In this document: piece after piece, positions 32,476-42,593 of the stretch
How positions within the stretch are numbered: position 1 is the stretch's first letter
How the letters are laid out: each line of letters starts with the position of its first letter
DNA from: Streptococcus equinus ATCC 9812
Lineage (GTDB): Bacteria; Bacillota; Bacilli; Lactobacillales; Streptococcaceae
Reading direction: 5' to 3'
Assembly (NCBI RefSeq): GCF_000187265.1
Contig: NZ_GL698431.1
Span: forward strand, 22,644-86,643
Length of the DNA stretch: 64,000 bases
Notes under the pieces: generated by a model
Told to the model about the DNA's origin: nothing
What the model saw: the letters and a program-made list of their open reading frames with translations, nothing else
Databases searched by the model: none
Position numbers and translations under genes: made by a program

Positions 32476-34515
32476 TTATTTGGTATTCAATTTGTTAAAT
32501 GCGGCAACGCTGCTTGCTTTTGCTGTCAATTCTGCAAGGATAGCTAAGCGATTGTTTTTGACAGCTTCATTATCTACCATAACCATTGTATTGTCAAAGA
32601 ATTTGTCAATAACTGAACTTAGTACAAATAGTTGTGCCAATTTATCACTAGCAGAGCCAGCCAAGTTTAAGTCCGCTGCAGCTTGTGCCAAAGCTTTTTC
32701 TTCGTCATTTTCAAACAAGCTTGCATCAACTGCTACACCTTCTTGTGCTTTTTCAGCAAGATTGAAGACACGTGAAAGACTTTCAACTGCTGCTTTGTAA
32801 CCTTCTGCTTTGCTTGCTTCAACAAGAGCATCAGCAGCTTCAAGCATTTCAGCAACAACAAAGTTTGAACTAGCAAGAACGGCTTCTTTAATGTCTTTAG
32901 AAACTGATTTGCTCATCATTTTTTCAACACGAGCACGGATGAAGTCCATAACTTCTGCCTTGTGTTCATAAGTCAAGCTGTCAAATGACAAAGCATACAA
33001 GTTATCAATCAATTCGTCCATTGGAATTTTCAATCCAAATGCGTCCATGATACGAACCACACCAGCTGTCGCACGACGAAGAGCGTATGGGTCGTTTGAA
33101 CCTGATGGAATCAAACCAACTGAGAAGAATGACAAGATTGTATCTAATTTATCAGCAAGTGCCAAAAGAGCACCAACTTTAGTTTCTGGAAGGTTACCTT
33201 CAGCTGAATTTGGAAGGTAGTGTTCACGAATAGCTATAGCTACTGCGGCATCTTCACCTGCAAGAAGGGCATATTTTTCACCCATGATACCTTGCAATTC
33301 GTCAAATTCACCAACCATACTAGTCAATAGGTCAAATTTGTAGATTTCAGCAGCGCGTGCAAGTGCTTTGCTTTCTTCAGCAGAAGCGCCAGCTTTTTCA
33401 GCAAGGTAAGTAGCAATCACTTTGCTACGGCTCATATGTTCTGAAAGTGAACCAATTTTTTCGTGGAATGTAACGTTGTCAAGTTTAGCAACAAGGTCAG
33501 CAATTTTAAGTTTTTGGTCTTCACGCCAGAAGAATTCTCCATCTTCCAAACGAGCAACAAGAACTTTCTCATTACCTTTAATGACGTTTTCGATGTGTTT
33601 TTCGTTACCGTTACGAACTGAGATGAAGTTTGGCATCAAATTGCCATCAAGGTCACGAACAACGAAGTAACGTTGGTGGTTTTTCATTGAAGTAACGAGC
33701 ACTTCTTCTGGAACTTCAAGATATTTCGTATCGAAGCTACCCATGAAAGCAGTTGGGTATTCAACCAAGTTAAGAACTTCGTTAAGCAATTCGTCATCGA
33801 TTTCAACACGAACGTTTTCAGCTTTTTCGATGGCTTTGATTTGGTTAACAATCATATCTTGACGTTCTTTAGCATCTGCGATAACAAAGACTTTACGCAA
33901 ATCTTCTTCGTATGAATCAGCGCTAGCAATTTCTGTTTCATGACCAAGGAAACGGTGACCACGGCTCACACGACCTGAGTGAATATCTAAGAAATCAAGG
34001 TCAAGAGCTTCATCATCAAGAAGGACAGTCAATGTGTGGACTGGACGGATATATTCAAATGTGTTGTTTGCCCAGTGCATGTTTACTGGGAAAGTCATTG
34101 CTGACAAGATTTCTGGAATGTCTACAAGAACTTCTTTAGCAGCTTTTCCTGTTTCATGTTTTGTAACGTAAACATACTCTTCACCTTTGACTTCGCGGAA
34201 TTCGATGTCATCAGTTGTCAAACCTTTACCACGTACAAAACCTTGTGCAGCTTTTGTAAAGTTACCATCAGCATCCAATGCAATTTTCTTAGAAGGACCT
34301 TTAAAATCTTCTGTTAAATCAGTTTGCGCATCAGCAAGACCAAGAACACGTACAGCCAAACGACGTGGAGTTGAGAAAGTTTGAATGCCTTCAAATGCCA
34401 AACGTTTTTCTTTCAAAAATGCTGCCATGCGGTCACCAAGTTGTTTTTCACTTGGAGTAACAACATAAGCTGGTAATTCTTCTAAACCAAGTTCTACAAG
34501 TAAATTTTTAGCCAT
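32476..34515 (-). CDS. glyS: Glycyl-tRNA synthetase beta subunit
   Basis: 679 residues, full length. With GlyQ it forms the alpha2-beta2 glycyl-tRNA synthetase. It starts [15 protein letters not shown] (core [10 protein letters not shown]), has the HRFLGH segment (~200), and ends in an anticodon-binding domain with [10 protein letters not shown] (~460). It overlaps the glyQ stop by one base. Expression is set by the glycine T-box upstream of glyQ. Confidence 0.97.
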   Translation of the reverse strand: MAKNLLVELGLEELPAYVVTPSEKQLGDRMAAFLKEKRLAFEGIQTFSTPRRLAVRVLGLADAQTDLTEDFKGPSKKIALDADGNFTKAAQGFVRGKGLTTDDIEFREVKGEEYVYVTKHETGKAAKEVLVDIPEILSAMTFPVNMHWANNTFEYIRPVHTLTVLLDDEALDLDFLDIHSGRVSRGHRFLGHETEIASADSYEEDLRKVFVIADAKERQDMIVNQIKAIEKAENVRVEIDDELLNEVLNLVEYPTAFMGSFDTKYLEVPEEVLVTSMKNHQRYFVVRDLDGNLMPNFISVRNGNEKHIENVIKGNEKVLVARLEDGEFFWREDQKLKIADLVAKLDNVTFHEKIGSLSEHMSRSKVIATYLAEKAGASAEESKALARAAEIYKFDLLTSMVGEFDELQGIMGEKYALLAGEDAAVAIAIREHYLPNSAEGNLPETKVGALLALADKLDTILSFFSVGLIPSGSNDPYALRRATAGVVRIMDAFGLKIPMDELIDNLYALSFDSLTYEHKAEVMDFIRARVEKMMSKSVSKDIKEAVLASSNFVVAEMLEAADALVEASKAEGYKAAVESLSRVFNLAEKAQEGVAVDASLFENDEEKALAQAAADLNLAGSASDKLAQLFVLSSVIDKFFDNTMVMVDNEAVKNNRLAILAELTAKASSVAAFNKLNTK

Positions 34516-35432
34516 TATTCAGCATCCTCCTTCAAAAGTTTTTCACGTGTTACTTCGTCAAGCAATGGGTAACCAAGACGTTTACGTTCAGCCACAAATG
34601 TTTTCGCAACGACACGAGCCAAGTTACGGATACGAGCAATGTAACCAGCACGTTCTGTTACAGAAACTGCACCACGCGCATCAAGCAAGTTGAATGTGTG
34701 TGAACATTTCAAAACGTAGTCGTAAGCTGGGTGAACCAAGTTTTCTTCCAAGCAACGTTTTGCTTCTGTTTCAAATTTTTCAAAGTTTTCAAGAAGCATA
34801 TCTTGGTTAGAAATTTCAAATGAGTATTTTGAGTGTTCAAATTCTGGTTGAAGGAAGATTTCACCGTATTTAACACCTGGAGCCCATTCAATATCATAAA
34901 CAGAATCAACTTCTTGGATGTAAGATGCCAAACGTTCAAGACCGTAAGTAACTTCTGATGTTACAGGACCAGTTTGCAAACCACCAACTTGTTGGAAGTA
35001 AGTGAATTGAGTGATTTCCATACCGTCAAGCCAAACTTCCCAACCAAGACCAGCTGAACCAGTTGATGGGTTTTCCCAGTTATCTTCAACGAAACGAATA
35101 TCGTGTTCCAAAGTATTGATTCCCAAACGTTCCAATGATTCAAGGTAAAGCTCTTGAATGTTTGATGGAGATGGTTTCATAACAACTTGGAATTGGTGGT
35201 GTTGGTAAAGACGGTTAGGGTTTTCACCATAACGACCATCTGCTGGACGACGTGATGGTTCTACGTAAGCTGCATTCCATGGTTCTGGACCAATAGCACG
35301 AAGGAATGTGTAAGGGCTCATTGTACCAGCACCTTTTTCATTATCGTAAGCTTGCATTAACATACAACCTTGGTCATTCCAAAATTGTTGCAAAGTCAAA
35401 ATAATCTCTTGGAAAGTCAATTTTTTAGACAT
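34515..35432 (-). CDS. glyQ: Glycyl-tRNA synthetase alpha subunit
   Basis: 305 residues. It carries the catalytic class II core: [13 protein letters not shown] at the N-terminus, [14 protein letters not shown] (core EKGAGTM), [17 protein letters not shown] (core RPADGRYG), and [16 protein letters not shown] (core [11 protein letters not shown]). Start ATG follows AAGGAGTAGATGT, just below a glycine T-box leader. Confidence 0.97.
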   Translation of the reverse strand: MSKKLTFQEIILTLQQFWNDQGCMLMQAYDNEKGAGTMSPYTFLRAIGPEPWNAAYVEPSRRPADGRYGENPNRLYQHHQFQVVMKPSPSNIQELYLESLERLGINTLEHDIRFVEDNWENPSTGSAGLGWEVWLDGMEITQFTYFQQVGGLQTGPVTSEVTYGLERLASYIQEVDSVYDIEWAPGVKYGEIFLQPEFEHSKYSFEISNQDMLLENFEKFETEAKRCLEENLVHPAYDYVLKCSHTFNLLDARGAVSVTERAGYIARIRNLARVVAKTFVAERKRLGYPLLDEVTREKLLKEDAE

Positions 35433-35494
35433 ACATCTACTCCTTATTTTTTTAACTTAGTTTAGCAAAGTATCATCCGGAAGTCAGCCGTTTC

Positions 35495-35690
35495 CATAAT
35501 AAAAGAACCGCCAACACACCCATATGATACCTCATAAGGGGCGTTAAAACGCGGTTCCACCCTATTTTATTACTTCATTTATCTGATTTTAACTTAGCCT
35601 AGCTAAGCGAAAGCGCCAGCGACTCATTTCAGTTTCATCCGACTTCCACCACCTCGGACTCGCTAAGAAACACCATGAGGCTTTCTCTCT
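35495..35690 (-). promoter_or_regulatory. Glycine T-box riboswitch upstream of glyQS
   Basis: This RNA leader senses uncharged tRNA-Gly and controls termination. Read on the minus strand, Stem I is closed by GAAAGC/GCTTTC, with a GGC triplet (complement of 35615-35617) that fits a glycine specifier. The T-box bulge sequence GGGTGGAACCGCG lies at 35550-35562. A competing terminator pairs GAACCGC with GCGGTTC (35505-35511) and ends TTTTATTAT. The specifier position is by inspection; the T-box sequence itself is unmistakable. This accounts for most of the 350-base gap between glyQ and nagA. Confidence 0.92.
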
Positions 35691-35782
35691 TTACCAGCTA
35701 TTCTAGCACAAATGTATTTGAGTGTCTAGTAAATATCAAAAAAGCTGAATCCACTGCTGTAAATCCAACTTTTTTGTATCTT

Positions 35783-36931
35783 CTAAGCTTTCCAAGCCTC
35801 TTGTCCGCCAAGATAAGTTGCTCGAAGATCAAGATCTTTATCCAAAATGATAAAATCAGCTTTGTGTCCTTTTTTAATCTGACCACATTTATCGTCAATG
35901 CCAACCGAAATAGCTGCTGCAAGACTCGCCATGCTAATAGCTTGTGCTTTTGAAGCAATTCCCCAATTCACAACATTTTTAACAGCATCTTTCAATTGAA
36001 GGATTGAACCAGCAAGAGCTCCATTTGATTTCAAGCGTGCGGTTCCTTTTTCAACAGTCACAGGAAATTCACCCAGCATGTAGTCACCATCTTCAAGACC
36101 ACCAGCACTCATACAGTCAGTAATCAAAACCACGTGTTCATGATCTTTTTGGTGCATCAAAATGTCACAAGCCGATGGATGAACATGATGACCATCACAA
36201 ATCAGCTCAGCATAAGTATTTGGCATTTCATAAACTGCACCAACCATACCTGGTTCACGGTGATTAAGTCCACGCATGCCATTATAGGCATGCACCCAGA
36301 CAGAAGCTCCCGCTTCCACTGCTTTTGCGGCTTGATTATATGTCGCATCAGAGTGTCCAAGAGCCACAATCACATTTTTATCATTTGCATAATTGATAAA
36401 GTCTTCTACCTCATCACGTTCAGGTGCTAAAGCTATTTTTTTCAATAGTCCTTTTGAACTTTCAAGCCATTGATCTAGTTCAGCTGTAGATGGATTTCGC
36501 ATGTAAGATGGATTTTGAGCCCCTTTATATTTCTCTGTGAAATATGGCCCCTCAAAGAACAATCCTTGAATACGTGCTCCACTTTCTTGACCTGCAAAAT
36601 CAGCTGCCGTACGACAAATATCATCAAGTGTTTCAAAAGATGCTGTCAGGGCAGTTGGCAAGAAGCTTGTCACCCCAGCTCCTAAAAGTGCTTTACTCAT
36701 CGTTTCGAAAGCTTCTTGGGTGTTATCCATCACATCAACACCAGCAAAGCCGTGAATATGTGTGTCTACTAAGCCAGGTGCCACACTAAAACCTGTATAA
36801 TCTATAATTTCTGCGCCATGTGGTGCTTCTTCTTGCCAATCACCGAAACGACCATTTTCAATAGCAAGGTAACCCGCACCTTTTACATGGTAAGGATAGT
36901 AAAATTCATCTGCTTTTATGTATTTTGTCAT
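35783..36931 (-). CDS. nagA: N-acetylglucosamine-6-phosphate deacetylase
   Basis: 382 residues. It removes acetate from GlcNAc-6-P for amino-sugar use and wall recycling. The metal-binding DTHIHG lies at ~60, the Glu in FFEGPY at ~125, GHSDATYNQA at ~190, and the catalytic Asp in ITDCMSAGG (~270). The ATG at 36931 is chosen because GGAGG lies upstream; the ATG at 36946 overlaps that site. A consensus promoter with NagR-like and cre-like sites lies upstream. Confidence 0.96.
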   Translation of the reverse strand: MTKYIKADEFYYPYHVKGAGYLAIENGRFGDWQEEAPHGAEIIDYTGFSVAPGLVDTHIHGFAGVDVMDNTQEAFETMSKALLGAGVTSFLPTALTASFETLDDICRTAADFAGQESGARIQGLFFEGPYFTEKYKGAQNPSYMRNPSTAELDQWLESSKGLLKKIALAPERDEVEDFINYANDKNVIVALGHSDATYNQAAKAVEAGASVWVHAYNGMRGLNHREPGMVGAVYEMPNTYAELICDGHHVHPSACDILMHQKDHEHVVLITDCMSAGGLEDGDYMLGEFPVTVEKGTARLKSNGALAGSILQLKDAVKNVVNWGIASKAQAISMASLAAAISVGIDDKCGQIKKGHKADFIILDKDLDLRATYLGGQEAWKA

Positions 36932-36949
36932 TTGAATTGCCTCCATGAC

Positions 36950-37018
36950 ACATTATAAAATAAAAGCGCTTTTTTGTAAATGGTATATACCAAATTTATA
37001 CCAATTCAAAATTGGTAT
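36950..37018 (-). promoter_or_regulatory. nagA promoter with NagR-like palindromes and a cre-like site
   Basis: On the minus strand TTTACA and TATAAT are spaced by 17 bases (about 36957-36985). The spacer holds AAAAAGCGCTTTTA, an imperfect CcpA cre (11 of 14). The palindrome TGGTATATACCA (36981-36992) abuts the -35, and ATACCAATT-CAA-AATTGGTAT (36998-37018) lies just upstream. Both resemble the GntR-family NagR (dre) consensus built on TGGTNTANACCA. This predicts induction by amino sugars and carbon-catabolite control. Confidence 0.65.
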
Positions 37019-37053
37019 TAAAAAATACCCTTGAGAAAATTTCTCAAAGGTAC
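37018..37053 (-). terminator. Intrinsic terminator of the Na/Pi cotransporter gene
   Basis: About 13 pairs, TACCTTTGAGAAA with TTTCTCAAGGGTA, followed by TTTTTT on the minus strand. Its T tract runs into the NagR-like palindrome of nagA. Confidence 0.85.
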
Positions 37054-37064
37054 TAGATTTATGA

Positions 37065-38696
37065 TTAAATTTGATTTTCAATAACTTTTTCGACCAAGTT
37101 TAAAGCGTGGTCGGTGATGCGTGTACATGGTGTAATAAGATCGATAAAGTTAATACCAGCAAGCGGTGTACATTCACCATTGTTCATACGTTTAATGTGA
37201 TTTTTGCGGATGCGACGTTCCAAATGCGCAATTTCTTTATGACGTTCAACCAACTCTCCTGCCAATTCAAGGTCATTATCAATGATAACTTTCAATGAAT
37301 CCAAAATCATACGATGTGTTTCATGATAAAGTTTATCGATTTCTTGAACAGCTGATCGTGAGAAGGTAATATCTTTTGAAATATTATGTTCCATCAAGTG
37401 AACTAGGCTAATACTGTGATCTCCAATACGTTCTAAATCACGTGATGAATCTAAAATACTTGATAAAATTTCACTTTCGTGCTGATTCAATTGTTCACTT
37501 GAAATATCAATTAAGTATTTTGTCAATTCTTCATCGACATTATTAATTGTATCCTCAAATTTTTGCGTTTTATCAGCATATTTTTCATTACATGTTTCAA
37601 CAAATAAGAATGCTGCTTCAAAAGCTTGCGTTGCAAAAGCACCCAAGTGAATCAATTGCTTTTTAGCGTTACCAAGGGCAATAGCTGGCGCTTGTTTAAG
37701 AATGATCCTATCGAGGTAAATAGCTTTGTATTTAACAGCTTCATCTTCACCAGGAATTAATTTTGTCACAACAAATGCCAAAGTTCCGATAAATGGGAAG
37801 AGCAAAATGGTATTTGTAATATTAAAAGTACCATGTGCAAAGGCAACTGTCATGGCTGGTGTTAAATTGAAATGAACTTCCATCCACTGCATTAAGCTAG
37901 TAAATGGCACCAATAGAACCATAAAGAGCACTGTTCCAACAACGTTGAAAAGAACGTGAACTCCAGCCACTCGTTTTGCTGCGATGTTAGAACCAATCGC
38001 TGCAAGCACGGCTGTGATACAAGTACCGATATTACTTCCCAAAAGGATTGGAATTGCCCCTTGAAGATCAAGTAAATGACCAGCATACAATCCTTGTAAA
38101 ATACCAATGATTGCTGCTGATGATTGGATAAGCATAGTTAAGCCAGTCCCAATCAAAACACCCATAATTGGTTTGTCACCTAAGGTTGCTAAATAATCCT
38201 GAAAGGCTGGAACAGATTTTAATGGAGCCATCGCATCACCCATAATGTTTAGTGAGAAGAAAATTCCTCCAACACCAAAAATGATACGTCCGATATTGTT
38301 TAAACGTCGATTTGACGTAAAGAACAACAAAGCAGCACCGATAAAAATCATCGGAAGGGCATAATCACCCAAATTAAAACCAATCAGAAAAGACGTAACA
38401 GTCGTCCCGATATTGGCACCCATGACAATACCAATCGCTTGTCTCAAGTTTAAAAGTCCTGCTGATACCAAACCAACAGTAATAACTGTTACCCCTGAAC
38501 TTGATTGGATTAGAGCTGACATGGCTAAACCAACAAGAATTCCTAAGAAAGGATTACTTGTATATTTGTCGATATAAAAACGAAGTCTGTCTCCCGCTGC
38601 TTGTTGCAGACCGTCTCCCATGTATTTAATACTAAAGAGAAAGAGTCCTAGACCTCCAAAAAAACCAAAAGCAATTTCTTGCCAATTTACTGACAC
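37065..38696 (-). CDS. Na+/phosphate cotransporter family protein with PhoU-like tail
   Basis: 543 residues. Two inverted Na/Pi repeats supply ~9 transmembrane helices, each with a QSSS/QSSA motif (ALIQSSSGVTV at ~60; MLIQSSAAIIG at ~190). The cytoplasmic C-terminal ~200 residues resemble PhoU (LERIGDHSISLVHLME, later TPCTRITDHALNLVE). Proteins of this YjbB/NptA type move phosphate; direction is uncertain. The start is GTG (complement of 38694-38696) behind GAGGACAAG. Confidence 0.9.
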   Translation of the reverse strand: MSVNWQEIAFGFFGGLGLFLFSIKYMGDGLQQAAGDRLRFYIDKYTSNPFLGILVGLAMSALIQSSSGVTVITVGLVSAGLLNLRQAIGIVMGANIGTTVTSFLIGFNLGDYALPMIFIGAALLFFTSNRRLNNIGRIIFGVGGIFFSLNIMGDAMAPLKSVPAFQDYLATLGDKPIMGVLIGTGLTMLIQSSAAIIGILQGLYAGHLLDLQGAIPILLGSNIGTCITAVLAAIGSNIAAKRVAGVHVLFNVVGTVLFMVLLVPFTSLMQWMEVHFNLTPAMTVAFAHGTFNITNTILLFPFIGTLAFVVTKLIPGEDEAVKYKAIYLDRIILKQAPAIALGNAKKQLIHLGAFATQAFEAAFLFVETCNEKYADKTQKFEDTINNVDEELTKYLIDISSEQLNQHESEILSSILDSSRDLERIGDHSISLVHLMEHNISKDITFSRSAVQEIDKLYHETHRMILDSLKVIIDNDLELAGELVERHKEIAHLERRIRKNHIKRMNNGECTPLAGINFIDLITPCTRITDHALNLVEKVIENQI

Positions 38697-39057
38697 AGTC
38701 TTGTCCTCAAATACTATAATTTTACCGAGAAAAAACCCGATATTTCCATTTTAATGTATTCAACGTAAACAGACAAGTATTTTTTAAAGCTTTTTTCTAA
38801 ATTGATAACGTTTTGAAATAATATCACTCCTCTAAGAAAGCTAGTCCTAAATTATTTTTCAAATTTTTTATAAGCTTAAATGATGAAAAACTAAAAATTC
38901 GAGGAGTTTTTAGAAAAAAGATTAACGTGCTGCCATTTATATGTTATAATATGAAAAGACGCTGTGTTTCAATAAATACTACTAATCTAGTCTACTTTTC
39001 AGTGTGATGCGACTTCATCATCACATAATATTAAATAATTTTAAAAAAGGAGCTCTC
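38697..39057. promoter_or_regulatory. Divergent intergenic region with a clear plus-strand promoter
   Basis: These 361 bases hold no credible ORF. On the plus strand TTAACG and TATAAT (about 38921-38949) are spaced by 17 bases with an extended TG, giving transcription start near 38957 and a ~100-nt leader. A 7-bp hairpin CTAAAAA/TTTTTAG lies at about 38891-38913. The minus strand has a weak TATAGT-type box near the Na/Pi gene. The rest is A/T-rich with no recognised motif. Confidence 0.6.
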
Positions 39058-39669
39058 GTGAAAGCAACAAAAAGTGAAGTTACTTATTTTATTTTAAGTA
39101 TTATTTTAATTGCCTTAGCAGGCGGAATTTACTTTGTCTTTGGTAATACACATACAAGCACATCAAGTTCACAACCTAAAACATCAATTAGCTCATCTTC
39201 TAACCAAGCAGATTTAGAAGCTAATGCACAAGCTCTCCTAGCTGAAGCTCAAGCTAATCCTTCAGCCGAAGCCATTTCTAGTGCACAAGATGCTATTAAC
39301 AAACTTTCTGATGAAGCTAAAAAGACTGATTTGCAATCACAATTAGATGCTGTTTCTGCAGAGCTTACTAATAGAAATAACGCAGAATCTGCTGTCGCAA
39401 CTGCAGAATCTGAACAAACAAGCCAGAATGTTGATGCAGCCCAAGCTGCAATCGACGCCGTAGGTGACCAAGCAACTAAAGATCAGCTTCAAGCACGTCT
39501 TGATGCTGTTTCTAATGCTATTGCAGCTGCTGTTAACAAAACTGAAGATACAACAGTAGCATCAGATAGCTCAGACAACTCTGACAGTTCTACTATTAAT
39601 CCAAATGACACAACTCAAACTCCTTCTTCAGTTGTAACCGATGGTAATTACACTTATGACAGCTATTAA
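39058..39669 (+). CDS. Membrane-anchored repeat protein, function unknown
   Basis: 203 residues. The start is GTG at 39058 behind AAAGGAG. One N-terminal transmembrane helix (~8-28) is followed by a Ser/Thr-rich linker and two ~45-residue Ala/Gln-rich helical repeats (AQDAINKLSDEAKKTDLQ... and AQAAIDAVGDQATKDQLQ..., both running into RLDAVS/QLDAVS). An acidic Ser/Thr/Asp tail ends NYTYDSY. It is probably surface-exposed with the C-terminus outside. It overlaps the next gene as TAATG. The repeats recall albumin-binding or toxin-tail helical modules, but no function is claimed. Confidence 0.75.
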   Translation: MKATKSEVTYFILSIILIALAGGIYFVFGNTHTSTSSSQPKTSISSSSNQADLEANAQALLAEAQANPSAEAISSAQDAINKLSDEAKKTDLQSQLDAVSAELTNRNNAESAVATAESEQTSQNVDAAQAAIDAVGDQATKDQLQARLDAVSNAIAAAVNKTEDTTVASDSSDNSDSSTINPNDTTQTPSSVVTDGNYTYDSY

Positions 39670-40184
39670 TGATGTCAATCGGATTTATTTTTTCTGCGAT
39701 TGGTGCGACATGTTTAGCAGCCGCATCTTTTGCTAAAACTAAAAAACATATGTTAATGTGGCAATTGTCGGATTACTTCTTCACGATGATTGCTAATTTT
39801 TTACTTGGCGGCTACACAGGAGCCATTTCTATTAGTGTATCGATAATTCGTAATACACTCATGATTAAAAATTGGGATTCAATCTATTCAACCATTCTTT
39901 TGGTGATAATACAGGTTTCAGCTGGAACTTACTTTAATAACCTTGGCTTAATTGGATTGCTTCCATTAATTTCCTCAGTATCTTATACTATCGTTTCTTT
40001 TGCAACTGATAAAGTGCAATGGCTCCGCTGGGTTACTGTTGAAAATATGATACTTTGGGCATTTTATGACTTCACTATCAAAGCATCCCCTGCTTTAATC
40101 ATGGATGTATTTATTACAATCACCACATTGATTGCTATTGCTAAATACAGTTCCTTTAATCAAACGAAAAAAGAGCATGAGTGA
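39669..40184 (+). CDS. YgjV-family inner membrane protein
   Basis: 171 residues, about six transmembrane helices. GGYTGAISISVSIIRN (core GGYTGAI...RN) and the short C-terminal KKEHE match the Imp-YgjV family, whose role is unknown. It is translationally coupled to the repeat protein upstream, so both are probably made together. A bidirectional terminator overlaps its last codons. Confidence 0.8.
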   Translation: MMSIGFIFSAIGATCLAAASFAKTKKHMLMWQLSDYFFTMIANFLLGGYTGAISISVSIIRNTLMIKNWDSIYSTILLVIIQVSAGTYFNNLGLIGLLPLISSVSYTIVSFATDKVQWLRWVTVENMILWAFYDFTIKASPALIMDVFITITTLIAIAKYSSFNQTKKEHE

Positions 40185-40201
40185 TACTCATGCTCTTTTA
40201 T
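40167..40201. terminator. Bidirectional terminator between the ygjV-like gene and degV
   Basis: A 14-bp perfect stem (40169-40182 with 40186-40199), 3-nt loop, A run on one side and T run on the other. It overlaps the last codons of the plus-strand gene. Confidence 0.9.
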
Positions 40202-40207
40202 ATTGAC

Positions 40208-41053
40208 TTACACTGTTTCGTACCCTAATAAAATACCACCGTCTTCTCCATAGAAACTACATAAACCTGATGCAGGTACGCATGTGACATCAGCTTGTGG
40301 GTATTTTTCTTTAATTTTTTCAGTCAATTGCTGACATGCTTTTTCATTATTGGCATGAGCAATCATAACTTTACCACCTTGATAGCCTTCTTTAAGCATT
40401 TCATCGATAGTTATTTGAACAGCTTTTTTCTGTCCACGCACCTTATGAAGGAGTTCCAACTTACCTTCGTCGCTTGCTTTACCGACCATACGAATGTTCA
40501 AAAGTCCAACAACTTTCCCGACAAGTTTACTCAAGCGACCATTTTTAACAAGATTATCAATACGAGCAAGGACAAAAAGGAGTCTTGTTTTAGCTTGGTA
40601 AGCTGTAATTGCCTCAACTACTTCGTCAAAACTTAGTCCTTTTGCAATCAAGCGGCTCAATTCAAGAACAATCAAATCGATTTCACCTCCTGCTGACAAA
40701 GAATCAATAATGTGAACATTCACATTTGGGTGTTCTTCTAAAAGCATATGTTTTGCAACTTGGGCACTATTTTGGCTTCCTGAAAGATTACCAGTGATTG
40801 TAATAGCAATAACATTTTCAGCACCTTGATAGGCTTGTAAGAAAGCATCTGGGCTTGGGCAACTTGATTTTGATAAAACTGGGCTTTCGTACATCTTTTT
40901 CATCATATTAGCAACATCTAAGCCTTCATCATCTACAAAGATTTCTGAACCGATTTGAATTGTAAGTGGGACATTTTTGTATTCGACGTGTTCAGCAAGT
41001 CCTTCAATTTGTCGAATATCACATCCAGAATCTGCAACAATTTTCCAACTCAT
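40208..41053 (-). CDS. DegV family fatty-acid-binding protein
   Basis: 281 residues. DegV-fold proteins bind fatty acids; some serve as FakB subunits for the FakA kinase. The start WKIVADSGCDI is typical, followed by TSCPSPDAF-like SKSSCPSPDAF (~60), TGNLSGSQNSA (~92) and LFVLARIDNLVKNGRLSK (core NLVKNGR). The ATG at 41053 sits behind GGAGGATATAG; an upstream TTG is unlikely. Divergent from a TetR regulator. Confidence 0.92.
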   Translation of the reverse strand: MSWKIVADSGCDIRQIEGLAEHVEYKNVPLTIQIGSEIFVDDEGLDVANMMKKMYESPVLSKSSCPSPDAFLQAYQGAENVIAITITGNLSGSQNSAQVAKHMLLEEHPNVNVHIIDSLSAGGEIDLIVLELSRLIAKGLSFDEVVEAITAYQAKTRLLFVLARIDNLVKNGRLSKLVGKVVGLLNIRMVGKASDEGKLELLHKVRGQKKAVQITIDEMLKEGYQGGKVMIAHANNEKACQQLTEKIKEKYPQADVTCVPASGLCSFYGEDGGILLGYETV

Positions 41054-41185
41054 ATCTATATCCTCCAATCCATTGAGATTAAAATTTATTTGACAAACAA
41101 AGTATTTTCACCTAAAATTATATCATTAATGCCCTTACATTAGCCACTAAAAACAATCAGATGTCACAAGTACGAGGTTTTTGTC

Positions 41186-41743
41186 ATGACGGAAAAGACA
41201 ATTTCAAAAAATTCCTTGCAAAATTTAAAAGTTTCAAATAAGGAATCACGAAAATTGACTCGTGAGTCCCTTGAAGCGGCACTCTTGCTACTTCTTGAAA
41301 AGAAAACCTTGGACCAAATTACTATCTCAGAACTCGTTGCCAAAGCTGGAGTCTCACGTAACGCCTTCTACCGTAATTACAAATCAAAAGAAGCTATATT
41401 AGAATCAATTCTAACCCAAATCGTTCGACGAATTTTTCGTGGTCTTAAAGCCTTTGATTTGAAAAGTCAACTCTCCCAAGCTTGGCTTTTCATTTTGAAC
41501 GAAGCTAAAAAAGAGGCACAAGTCCTTTGTGCTATCTTTGAACAACACCTTGAAAAACTCTTGACAGGAATTGTCTCTAAACGCTTAAAAGCTTATCAAA
41601 GGTTCAAGAAAAAACATAACTCAAACTACACTAACTCATTTTGGAGTAATGCCATTATCTCAGTCCTATCTAATTGGGTGGCTGATGATATGCGCACACC
41701 TGCTGAAGAAGTTGCAGCAATTGGTTTACCGCTTTTCTTATAA
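41186..41743 (+). CDS. TetR/AcrR family regulator
   Basis: 185 residues. The N-terminal helix-turn-helix spans ~25-75 (ITISELVAKAGVSRNAFYRNYKSKEAI, core VAKAGVSRNAFYRNYKSK). The variable C-terminal ligand domain follows. It is divergent from degV with ~130 bases between starts, so it may control degV or itself. The ligand is unknown. Confidence 0.85.
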   Translation: MTEKTISKNSLQNLKVSNKESRKLTRESLEAALLLLLEKKTLDQITISELVAKAGVSRNAFYRNYKSKEAILESILTQIVRRIFRGLKAFDLKSQLSQAWLFILNEAKKEAQVLCAIFEQHLEKLLTGIVSKRLKAYQRFKKKHNSNYTNSFWSNAIISVLSNWVADDMRTPAEEVAAIGLPLFL

Positions 41744-41750
41744 GAAGACA

Positions 41751-41780
41751 AAATCCGACCAAACTGGTCGGATTTTTTAT
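41751..41780 (+). terminator. Intrinsic terminator of the TetR gene
   Basis: An 11-bp perfect stem (41751-41761 with 41765-41775), AAC loop, then TTTTATTTATT on the plus strand. It may also serve the converging HAD gene. Confidence 0.88.
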
Positions 41781-42593
41781 TTATTTCAACACATAATCGT
41801 AAATGGCTTTTGCAACACCTGCTTCATTATTAGTTGTTGTTTCATAACGACAAATTGCTTTGACTTCGTCAGTCGCATTTCCCATAGCAACGCTGTAATC
41901 AGCGAATGCTAACATTTCAAGGTCATTAGCTGCATCACCTAACGCCATAACTTCTGCTTGCGACAAGCCAAGTTTTTCTGACAAAGCTTTAAGTGCTGTT
42001 GCTTTTGTATAGCCTTTAGGCATTGCTTCAAAGATGTATTCCTGGCTACGAACGACACTAAAATCTTTTGCTAACTCTTCTTCTTTTGCTGCTTGGAAAG
42101 AATCAAGCTGTGGCGCTTTTGCCATGTACATGGCTTGGAAAATAGTTTCATCAAGTGCCTTCATCTCATCCAAACTTTTAGCAATAGCTGTGTCAAAAAC
42201 AAGACTTGCATCGTATTGAACCAATTCTGGAACTTCGCTACCTACGGCATAATAATGTTTTTCACCAGTCAATGTTAGGCACACATCAGGGTAATCAGCG
42301 ATAGCTTCGTTCAATGTATCAAGTTCTTCATTTGTGACTTGAGCATGAAAAACAAGCTCCCAATTTTTTGTATTATAAATTGAGCAACCATTATTCATAA
42401 TGATATATTCTTCATCATCTAAGCCCAATTTTTCAAAAAATGGAAGAATACCTGATTTTGGACGTCCTGTACAAAGCACGATTTTTACACCAGCTTTTGC
42501 TGCTGCTTGAATCGCTTTTACATTTTCTTCAGGAATTTTTTTATCAGAATTGAGCAATGTTCCGTCTAAATCGATTGCAATTAATTTAATCAT
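41781..42593 (-). CDS. Cof-type HAD phosphatase (YidA/YkrA-like)
   Basis: 270 residues. HAD motif I DLDGTLLNSD (~8), motif II CTGRP (~42), the C2 cap domain, and motif IV GDAANDLEML (~215) are intact. These cytoplasmic enzymes dephosphorylate sugar phosphates or cofactors such as FMN precursors; the substrate is not deducible. Overlaps the upstream gene by 8 bases. Confidence 0.92.
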   Translation of the reverse strand: MIKLIAIDLDGTLLNSDKKIPEENVKAIQAAAKAGVKIVLCTGRPKSGILPFFEKLGLDDEEYIIMNNGCSIYNTKNWELVFHAQVTNEELDTLNEAIADYPDVCLTLTGEKHYYAVGSEVPELVQYDASLVFDTAIAKSLDEMKALDETIFQAMYMAKAPQLDSFQAAKEEELAKDFSVVRSQEYIFEAMPKGYTKATALKALSEKLGLSQAEVMALGDAANDLEMLAFADYSVAMGNATDEVKAICRYETTTNNEAGVAKAIYDYVLK

